From Accumulibacter sp. (lineage in GTDB: Bacteria > Pseudomonadota > Gammaproteobacteria > Burkholderiales > Rhodocyclaceae), in the NCBI RefSeq assembly GCF_036625195.1, contig NZ_JAZKUG010000001.1:1736001-1800000 (forward strand): a stretch of DNA of 64,000 bases, given 5' to 3'. Position numbers and translations under genes: made by a program. Below are positions 46,150 to 53,236 of the stretch, in pieces. The stretch's first letter is position 1. Every line of letters begins with the position of its first letter. The notes beneath the pieces are model-generated. The model worked only from the letters and a program-made list of their open reading frames with translations. It was not told the origin of the DNA and did not search any database.

Positions 46150-46925
46150 GCCCTTTCGTCCGGCTGGTTTTCGCCGGTGAGAATGCCGTAGAGCGGCAGG
46201 TTGACGTAGTAGTTGCTGCGCCCGATCTTGCGCTTGACCAGGAAGCCGCCGTCGACCAGTCTGTCGAGGTACTTGGTGGCCGTGAGGCGCCAGACCTTGA
46301 GGTCGCGTTCGATGAACTCGATCCGGGTGCAGGGGTAGGAGAAGAGATTGTTGATCAGGTCCTGGCTGTAGAAGCGGTAGTCGGCGCGAATACGGTGCTT
46401 GTAGTCCATCAGTTGGGCCTTGATGGCCCGGATGGTGGCGATGGCGTCGGCGGCGGTGTGCTCGACGGCAAGCAGCAGGTAGCGCACCCAGTCTTCCCAG
46501 TTGCCGCTGTCGCGTACATCCTGCAGTAGCCGGTAGTAATCGCCTTTCGTACGTACGATGTGGCGGCTGAGGTAGAGCACGGGAACGTCGAGCAGCCCCT
46601 GCTTCACCAGGTTCACGGCCTCGTAGCCGACACGAAGGGACTTGCGGTAACGCGCGACTTCCTTGGTCGCCGCACTGGCGGCTGCGTCGGGGAAGGCCAG
46701 CTCACGAAACAGTTCGTCCTGAGTGGTGATGATATTCTCGATCTCGGAGCTGTCCTTGGCCTCCTGGAGGCCGAGGGTGCTGATCAGGATGCCCTGGTTG
46801 GGCATCGAACCCGCCACACCCTTCAGTTCGGCGAGACTCCGACTCGCGGCGTTGAGCTGCTTGAGGATATCCGGCCGGTCAAGGCGCTCGGGGCGGAGGG
46901 CGGTGAGCGATGGGATATCAGTCAT
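46146..46925 (-). CDS. Fic-family protein lacking the catalytic FIC core
   Basis: 259 residues from ATG 46925 (MTDIPSLTALRPERLDRPDI). The N-terminal Fic_N region (LISTLGLQEAKDSSEIENII with the inhibitory-helix-like residues) and the C-terminal part of a large Fic protein (GLLDVPVLYLSRHIVRTKGD, VRDSGNWEDWVRYLLLAVEH, winged-helix tail) are present. The segment between GYEAVN and LVKQGLLD, which in relatives carries HPFxDGNGR, is missing. The protein therefore cannot be a normal AMPylator. It lies between res and mod of a type III locus, as in other R-M islands, and may now act only as a regulator. Either a deletion or a natural coreless subtype could explain it. Confidence 0.75.
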   Translation of the reverse strand: MTDIPSLTALRPERLDRPDILKQLNAASRSLAELKGVAGSMPNQGILISTLGLQEAKDSSEIENIITTQDELFRELAFPDAAASAATKEVARYRKSLRVGYEAVNLVKQGLLDVPVLYLSRHIVRTKGDYYRLLQDVRDSGNWEDWVRYLLLAVEHTAADAIATIRAIKAQLMDYKHRIRADYRFYSQDLINNLFSYPCTRIEFIERDLKVWRLTATKYLDRLVDGGFLVKRKIGRSNYYVNLPLYGILTGENQPDERA

Positions 46926-47016
46926 TTCTTTGCATGTCGCGGATGACGTGTATAGAAAAGTGGGACTATCCATACATGTCTGCCGGCGCGGTCAAAGACG
47001 CGTTGTCCCGGTGGGC

Positions 47017-50000
47017 TCATGCCTGCACCGCCCCATCGATCATTCTGGCGAACTCGCCCTCGACCCTGACCCTGAAATCGGACTCGATCTGGTACACCTC
47101 GCAGAACTCGGCGAACGCCCAGCGGCCATAGCTGCCGAGATGGTTCACGCCGGGCACCCAGTAGGTATCCATGGTCGATTTCTTCTCCTTCGCGTCGTCG
47201 CGCCGGTAGCCCTTGATCTCGACCACCAGGTGCAAGAGGTCATCGGGGCCGTGGCCATCATCGACCAGCACGATGAAGTCGGGCCGGTACTTGCGCGTCT
47301 CGGAGCCGTAGCGATAGGGGACTTCCAGGCCGAGGTTGTGGTTCTTCACATAGGCGCGGACGCTGGGGTGCGACTCGGCAACGCGGCAGAATTCGCCTTC
47401 CCAGTCGCTGTCGAGGATCACCCAGTTGATGTGGCAGGATTGCGAACTCGTCTGCCAGCGGTCGGTCTTCGAGGTGTTGAAGCGGACGTGACTGGTCGAT
47501 CCGGTGGGATTGTAGGGGTCGAGCAGCGCCTTGATCGGACGCTCGCCGAGGAACTGCCGGGTGATCGCCGCCGTGATCCGGTTGCAGGCCATGTCGGCGA
47601 GTTCCTGGTACATCAGCAGCGCCGGGTAGGTGTCGCCCCTGCAGACCAGGCAGGTGTCGAGCCATTGCCGGGTGATGCGCTTGAGCTGGCCGAAGAGGTA
47701 GAGCCTGGGCTCCTCGCCGGGGTCGCGCCACTTGGTGTACAGCAGCCGCTGGGTCACCTGGAAAACGAGCGTCGAGGGGCGCATGTCGCCGAGGTGCTGC
47801 AGGCTCATGTCCACGCCTTCGCCGATGATTCCGGAGTTGCGGGTAATCGACGGGCCAACCAGGTCGGGGCTGAGTTCCAGGATCGATTCGTCGTTGAAGT
47901 CGGCGGCCAGCCGTTCCTCGGGCAGCTCGACGCGATAGCCTTCAACCCGGGGAAAGCGGATTTCGAGCGCGTCGCGCTCGGGGCGAACGGCCTTGACCTG
48001 TACCGTCTCGCGTGGCGGCTGCGGCGGCGCAATCACCGGCTTGGCGGTGAAGTCGAAGGGGATGCCGAAGACGTCGGCGTACTCGACGTTGAACAGTCCT
48101 TCCTCGTTCAACTCGTAGGACTGGCGGCGCAGCGCGCGGCCGATGACCTGCTCGCAGAGCAACTGGGTGCCGAAGGCGCGGATGCCGAGCACATGGGTGA
48201 CGGTATTGGCGTCCCAACCTTCGGTGAGCATCGACACCGAGACGACGCAGCGGATGGCGCCGCCAAGCTGCTCGGGCTTGCCGACGGTGTTCATGACTTC
48301 GCGCAGCAACTCCTGATCGCCGATGTGGTCTCCGGAACGGGCATCGCCGGAGCGCTCGACGATCTCGCGGCGAAAACGTTCGATCTCGTCCGCCGCCATG
48401 CTGCGGAAGTTGTCGTCGAGGGCATCGCCGGCTTCGAGCTGCTCGCTGTCGATCAGCAGCGTGTTCGGGCGGGGCAGCGGGTTGCCGGTGGTTTCGTCGA
48501 AATTGCGAAATAGCGCTAGACGCCCATTCTCCAGCGTCGTCGTGCCGTCATCATTCCTGCGCTGGAAGCCGGAGACGAAATCGTAAACCAGCTTGGAGAT
48601 GGCGGTGTTCTGGCAAACGACGATGAAACAGGGCGGTACCTTGATGCCCTTTTCCGCCCACAGCCTGAAGGTCTTCTCGTAGTGGCCATAGAGTGCCTGC
48701 AGAGCCGTCTGCAAGCGGGTTGGGAGTTTGAGCGGATCGAGGTCTTCGCTCTGACCACGGCCCTTCCTGGGCATGTCCTTGCTGATGTTCTCCCAGAGGT
48801 TGCGGAACATCGGCATTTCGTTGCCGGGAATGTTCTCGGCCACCGGCACGCGCGGGAGCTTGACGATGCCGCATTCGATGGCGTCCATCAGCGAAAAGTC
48901 GCTCAACGTCCACGGGAACAGCGTGCCCTCGGCGTAACCCGAGCCGCGCAGGAAGAAGGGCGTCGCCGACAGGTCGATGACGCAGGTCGTCCCGAGCTTG
49001 CGGTTGACGGCTTCCAGGCCGGAAATCCAGAGACGGGCCGCTTCGTTGTTTTTCTCGGCCTCCTTGCGGTCGTCGCCCTTCAGGTCCTCGTCATCGGCGT
49101 CTTGCGGTTTTTCACGGTAGCAGTGGTGCGCCTCGTCGTTGATGACGAGGATGTTCTTCATGCCCATCAGGTCGGGCATCACCCGCTGCAGCATCTGGCC
49201 TTCGCTTTCGAGCGTGCGGAGTTCATCGCCCGTGCGCCCCCGCAGGAGTTGCCGTCCACCCTTGGAAATCTCGATCCGCTCGCGCAGCTTGAAGGCGTGA
49301 TAGTTGGTGATGACGATCTTGGCGCGGCTCATGTCGTCGAGCAGGTCGCCCGGCAGCAGTTCGCGGTCCCTGTAATAGCTGTCGGGGTCGTTTGGCTGCA
49401 GGACGCGCAGGCGATCCTTGATCGTCAGGCCGGGCGCGCAGATCAGGAAGCCGCGGGTGAAGCTCTTGCTGCCCGGCCGGCGCACCGCGTTGATCGTCTG
49501 CCAGGCGATGAGCATGGCCATCACCGTCGTCTTGCCGGCGCCAGTGGCGAGTTTCAGGGCGAGGCGCAGCAGCCCGGGATTGGCGTCCCGGTTCGCCGCA
49601 GCGACGTGGTCGAGAACGCGCTTGCCGTGCCTGGATTGCGGCGCAACCTCGGTGAGCCAGATCGCGGTCTCGACGGCTTCTACTTGGCAGAAGAACGGTT
49701 GGATACCGCTGAACCGATGATGACGCCAGTGCTGCACCAGGCGGGCGGTCTCCGGTGTCACCTGCCACTGATTGGCGTTGGGCAGGGAACGCCAGGAATC
49801 CACATGCCCGCGCACTTCGTTGATGATCGAGGTGGGGTCGTACTGCTGCTCCTGGGTTGACAGTCCCTTGCCGTCATCGAAGACGAAGGTCTGCTGCTTG
49901 GGAGGACTCGTTCGTTTCCTGGGCTTCGGGATCGGGGTGATGAACTGCGCCCGGCGGCGGGTTTCGACAACCCTCTCCGTGGGCTGCCCGTCTTCGCTGA

Positions 50001-50070
50001 GTTCCCAGTGCCGCGCCGGCCGTTCGTAGGGGGAGTTAAGAATCGGGTGGTCGAAGAAGGGGTTGGACAT
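47017..50070 (-). CDS. res: Type III restriction endonuclease, Res subunit (DEAD helicase-nuclease)
   Basis: 1017 residues starting MSNPFFDHPILNSPYERPAR. SF2 helicase: Walker A LALKLATGAGKTTVMAMLIA (about 177), ILVINDEAHHCYREK (DEAH, about 310), LSATPFFLRGSG (motif III), ATPases ending EQVIGRALRRQSYELNEEGL (motif VI). A C-terminal PD-(D/E)xK nuclease shows RKYRPDFIVLVDDG and HLVVEIKGYRRDDAKEK near residue 950. Resembles the BPTD_3080 family. It cuts DNA after ATP-dependent translocation in complex with Mod. It lies upstream of fic (91 bp) and mod in the same direction, so mod, fic and res form one unit. Confidence 0.9.
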   Translation of the reverse strand: MSNPFFDHPILNSPYERPARHWELSEDGQPTERVVETRRRAQFITPIPKPRKRTSPPKQQTFVFDDGKGLSTQEQQYDPTSIINEVRGHVDSWRSLPNANQWQVTPETARLVQHWRHHRFSGIQPFFCQVEAVETAIWLTEVAPQSRHGKRVLDHVAAANRDANPGLLRLALKLATGAGKTTVMAMLIAWQTINAVRRPGSKSFTRGFLICAPGLTIKDRLRVLQPNDPDSYYRDRELLPGDLLDDMSRAKIVITNYHAFKLRERIEISKGGRQLLRGRTGDELRTLESEGQMLQRVMPDLMGMKNILVINDEAHHCYREKPQDADDEDLKGDDRKEAEKNNEAARLWISGLEAVNRKLGTTCVIDLSATPFFLRGSGYAEGTLFPWTLSDFSLMDAIECGIVKLPRVPVAENIPGNEMPMFRNLWENISKDMPRKGRGQSEDLDPLKLPTRLQTALQALYGHYEKTFRLWAEKGIKVPPCFIVVCQNTAISKLVYDFVSGFQRRNDDGTTTLENGRLALFRNFDETTGNPLPRPNTLLIDSEQLEAGDALDDNFRSMAADEIERFRREIVERSGDARSGDHIGDQELLREVMNTVGKPEQLGGAIRCVVSVSMLTEGWDANTVTHVLGIRAFGTQLLCEQVIGRALRRQSYELNEEGLFNVEYADVFGIPFDFTAKPVIAPPQPPRETVQVKAVRPERDALEIRFPRVEGYRVELPEERLAADFNDESILELSPDLVGPSITRNSGIIGEGVDMSLQHLGDMRPSTLVFQVTQRLLYTKWRDPGEEPRLYLFGQLKRITRQWLDTCLVCRGDTYPALLMYQELADMACNRITAAITRQFLGERPIKALLDPYNPTGSTSHVRFNTSKTDRWQTSSQSCHINWVILDSDWEGEFCRVAESHPSVRAYVKNHNLGLEVPYRYGSETRKYRPDFIVLVDDGHGPDDLLHLVVEIKGYRRDDAKEKKSTMDTYWVPGVNHLGSYGRWAFAEFCEVYQIESDFRVRVEGEFARMIDGAVQA

Positions 50071-50136
50071 GGTCGGGTTCAGTCGCTTTGCTTGTTCTTG
50101 TTGCCCCAGGCCGGCTGCTCGTGTCTTGCTACATCA

Positions 50137-50376
50137 TCAAGCCTCGGGTTCCTTCTCGGGTGGGGCCGGTAGCCACCGCCCGGTTTGCCGTCGAATTTCC
50201 CGGGCACCGATATTGGCAATGGTCCACGTCCACTTCCGTATCTGTACCGTCGCATTCAGCCCATTGGCTGCGATCACGGAAACTGTCCAGTCCCGATGTG
50301 CTTCCTCGCCTGACTGAACCACAGACTCGCCACTCCGCCAATGTACCGTAACATCCGGCATAATCCAAAACAACAA
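50137..50376 (-). CDS. Short doubtful open frame upstream of res
   Basis: 79 codons (MLFWIMPDVTVHWRSGESVV at the start; IRKWTWTIANIGAREIRRQT; tail PAPPEKEPEA). It starts inside one copy of the 29 bp direct repeat that also marks the other end of the SNF2 remnant. I recognise no family. It could be a leader-encoded peptide, the tail of the broken helicase gene, or chance. It lies 66 bp upstream of the res start, on the same strand. Confidence 0.3.
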   Translation of the reverse strand: MLFWIMPDVTVHWRSGESVVQSGEEAHRDWTVSVIAANGLNATVQIRKWTWTIANIGAREIRRQTGRWLPAPPEKEPEA

Positions 50377-51246
50377 GGGCTGGAGCTATGGCATGAGCCT
50401 GTGCGCATCGTCGACGATCAGCAGGTTCCAGAGCAACTGCGCCCACCAGTGGGCATGCGTTGTGCCGCAGTTGGCGATGAACTGCTCCAGGACGTCGGGT
50501 CGGAGCAGTCAGTGGCAGAACGTGATGATTCGGGGCAACGCGCGCCAAGGGTTGGCCTCCAGGCCCATGCCCTTCCGCAGCTTGTGGATAGCCGCCTTGC
50601 TGACAATTACCAAGGCGAGGGGAAAACTTGCTTTCCGTTGCCTCCCGCCAATGGGTGCGCAGCGAGGGCTGCGTGAGGACCAGAACGCGCCTGATGCGGC
50701 GCTTACGCACGAGTGCGGCCAGGATCAAGCTGATCTCGATCGAGTCGCCTCGGCCGACGTCGTCGGCGATCAGCAGGTTGACCCGCGGCATCGCCAAAGC
50801 GCGAACCACCGGGTCGAGCTGGTATTCGTCGATCTCGATGCCGCTGCGAAAGGGGGACTGGAGGGCCTTGTCGTCGGCTTGGGAGACAGCGCCCCAGCGC
50901 ACGGCATCAAGGAACGCCTGAAGGCGTTTCGGCACGTCGAAGCTATCCGGGCCAGGCAGGGTGGATTTTTCGTGAACCGCGGTGCCGGGTTCCATCTCCC
51001 AGATGACTTGAAGCTCCTCGCCAAGGCCATCGTCCTCGACAGAGGAAAGCCTGACGAGATGGCTTGGCCGGCTCGCATTTCCGCCCAAACCGGGTAGAGA
51101 CGGGATGATCTCGGTGACCACAAAAGGCCGCTTGCGAACGATTGCGAGCTGGCCAACTTCCGGTGCCGTCTGCATTCCCTTCCCCCACAATTGGTACCAT
51201 CCCATCTCGCGTGCGACTGTACCGTAACAGCCTGCAGAATCCAAAT
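50342..51246. repeat. 29 bp direct repeat flanking the SNF2 remnant
   Basis: 50342-50370 and 51218-51246 both read tgtaccgtaaca-cc-gca-aatccaaa on the plus strand, 25 of 29 positions identical, 876 bp apart. One copy lies between the remnant and the divergent gene at 51264; the other lies upstream of the res/fic/mod unit. The placement near starts suggests duplicated operators or promoters, or a recombination footprint. Confidence 0.75.
50393..51175 (-). pseudogene. SNF2-family helicase remnant (DISARM DrmD-like)
   Basis: From ATG 51175, MQTAPEVGQLAIVRKRPFVV and the region SQADDKALQSPFRSGIEIDE with QLDPVVRALAMPRVNLLIAD are those of DrmD-type SNF2 helicases. The nucleotide-binding loop reads DDVGRGDSIEISLIL where relatives have DDVGLGKTIEAGLIL, so the Walker lysine is lost. 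Frame shifts follow. In other frames farther down, KGMGLEANPWRALPRIITFC and LWNLLIVDDAHRLMP (Walker B position) are readable, with an internal stop. Everything past Walker B is absent. Only about a fifth of a DrmD remains. No drmA, drmB or drmC genes are found nearby. Confidence 0.7.
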
Positions 51247-51263
51247 GAGGTGAGATCGGATCA

Positions 51264-52772
51264 ATGAAAACTGACTATTCCTGCTTCCTCCATGCCGGCG
51301 AGGACGGGCACATCTGGTGGCGGCTTGAGGACGCGATCAAGCTTGGTGCAGGCTACATCCCGGTCAAGAATGACGATCACAATCTCGTGCCGGTCCTTCG
51401 ACCCCCGAACCAGCGGGTCCGCGTGAACGAGAGAACGCTGGTCGGCGCGTTCAGTGATGAGCGGCTCGCGATTGTTCGACCGAAGGTCCTGGATCGCGAT
51501 GGCAGCCGTCTAGTCGATGCCAGCGATTTTCTTGGATGGCTGTCCCAGTACGTGGCGCAAACCCAGGCGGAGATACCATTTCCCAACGACCTCGTTCGTG
51601 CCGTCCGACGTGCTGCAGGTGCAGCGGTCAAAAAGGAGGAGGTCCCGCCGAGCTTCGACAGCCTGACGGCGGCGCTCAGCGGATGGTTCGACAAGGGGCT
51701 GAGTGATCTGCCCCCGAGCTTGTCAGACCGCGTACGAGAAGACTTGTGGCCTCTGCCATGGGATCGTCTATCGGTGGAGCAGAGGGAAGACGCGGCGAAG
51801 CAGTGGGACTACCAGAACGACCCAGCCACGGAGGCGGAGCGCCAAGCCGGGTTGGACTTGGTTGCCCGGAGGTGGGAAGTCGAAGCCAAGATACGAGAGT
51901 GGGAGCGCGTCGGCGCTGGCACGGCAGGGGACCTGGCTACGAAAGAGGCGCGACTGGCCGAACTGAGGGAAGAGATTACGACGATCGATCTGGCGGAGAA
52001 GCGCATGGTCGGCAGTGAACGGGGTGGAAAAGTGAGGCGAGGCGATCTTCCAGACGAGCACGTGAGCAAAGATGAGGATTTCGAGTACATCGCGTACCCG
52101 CGGGCCATGAAGCGACTGCGCGAGCGATTGGGCGCCACGCCGGAGGAAGTCGCCGCGTGGCTGTCCTGGGGCGAGACGCCGGGCGGTCTGGTCGCGTATA
52201 CCAATGCGAACGAGCTGGATCCACCACCGAAGTTTGGATTCAGCGACACGGAGGGCGACGACTACGTATCCCCGTTGATGGCATGCTGATTTCGGCGCGG
52301 CGACATTGAAGCGTTTGAGCCCGATGAGCGCTACATCACCGGCAAGGCATTGATTGAACGATGGGGCCAGCATCCGGACATCGACCCCAGGGCCTTCGTG
52401 CTGGCGAAGATCCGGGAGTCACGCTTGCTCGACCTGCACCCCGGTTGGGGGCGAACGCGGCCGACCTGGCTCGGGCAGGAATCCCTTGATCCTTTGGAGA
52501 GTGGTTTGTTCGCGCTCTCGTACGTGAAGAAGATCGAAGCGGAGGATTTTGGACTCGATCGACTCGACAAGCCACCTGTGCCTGATGCCAAGCCTGCAGG
52601 CCACCTGAACCATGACCCCGAGCTGCAACGGAAAGCAAATGCGATTGCTCAGGGTATGCTGAAGAAGCATAGCAAAAGTTACGTTACGCGGGACAGGGTG
52701 GCAGCCGCGCTTGCCAAGGAGGAGAGCATGACCTTGGGGACCGTTGCGCGGCGGATACGCAAGGAGTGGTGA
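51264..52772 (+). pseudogene. Unrecognised element protein with one in-frame TGA
   Basis: A 502-codon frame split by TGA at 52287-52289. The N-terminal part (341 residues) starts MKTDYSCFLHAGEDGHIWWR; the C-terminal part runs FRRGDIEAFEPDERYITGKA to GTVARRIRKEW without a further break, in the same frame. The TGA sits where tryptophan (TGG) would keep the protein intact. The protein has a coiled-coil-like stretch (EVEAKIREWERVGAG...LAELREEITTI) and a basic helix-turn-helix-like end, but no family I can name. It is divergent from the SNF2 remnant, with the 29 bp repeat between them. Two shorter products are also possible. Confidence 0.75.
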
Positions 52773-52834
52773 TTGTCATGATGGCTGCCTGACTGCCTTT
52801 ATTGCCCATCTAAACGATTGTTTTTCAACACTTA

Positions 52835-52867
52835 AGGCGGCGGCCTTCGGCTTCCGCCTGTTTTTTT
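52835..52867 (+). terminator. Rho-independent terminator
   Basis: Stem aggcgg (52835-52840) / ccgcct (52854-52859) with seven T at 52861-52867, 63 bp after the end of the preceding gene. The remaining ~100 bp before the AlpA gene should hold a promoter. Confidence 0.75.
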
Positions 52868-52972
52868 GCCCGCGCAGAATGCTTGCCAGGTGATCCGCTG
52901 CAATCCTCAATTGCGCGGACAAGGCCACCTAGCAACGCGGAGCACCCGGCCTTGTTCGTAAGGAAATAGAAC

Positions 52973-53224
52973 ATGGCTGAGCAACTCAGATCCTTTCTCC
53001 GTCTCAAGCAAGTCAAGGCCGTCACCGGCATGTCTCGTAGCTGGATTTACGAGGCAATCCGCCGAGGCGAGTTCCCCGCGTCGATTCCATTGGGCGCGCG
53101 AGCCGTCGCGTGGGATTCTGCGTCTATCGCGCATTGGCAGGCAGGGCGCATCGCCGGCAAGTCGAATGCCGAAAGCCGTGAACCGGTCGCAAAGCTCGCA
53201 GCCACCAGCAAAGCGGCCTCTTGA
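52973..53224 (+). CDS. AlpA-family regulator
   Basis: 83 residues, MAEQLRSFLRLKQVKAVTGM then SRSWIYEAIRRGEFPASIPL and VAWDSASIAHWQAGR. This is the winged-helix/MerR-like DNA-binding domain of AlpA, a phage-island regulator that activates integrase or excision genes. It is the first gene of a plus-strand operon with the primase-like gene 12 bp downstream (ribosome site gaggag at 53224-53229). Found on most islands with P4-type integrases, although the integrase here is 25 kb away. Confidence 0.88.
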   Translation: MAEQLRSFLRLKQVKAVTGMSRSWIYEAIRRGEFPASIPLGARAVAWDSASIAHWQAGRIAGKSNAESREPVAKLAATSKAAS

Positions 53225-53236
53225 GGAGAAGCGGCC

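Noticed and set aside
29746..51175. A complete DISARM system
   Set aside because: Only a decayed DrmD-like piece is present. The giant DUF1998 helicase pairs with a DruH-sized partner, and no drmB, drmC or DISARM methylase is seen.
43459..52289. Stop-codon recoding (TGA as Trp, or readthrough) as an explanation of the in-frame stops
   Set aside because: One stop is TAA and the other TGA, both occur once in otherwise normal genes, and normal genes in the window use TGA and TAA to stop. Simple nonsense mutation or sequencing error is enough.
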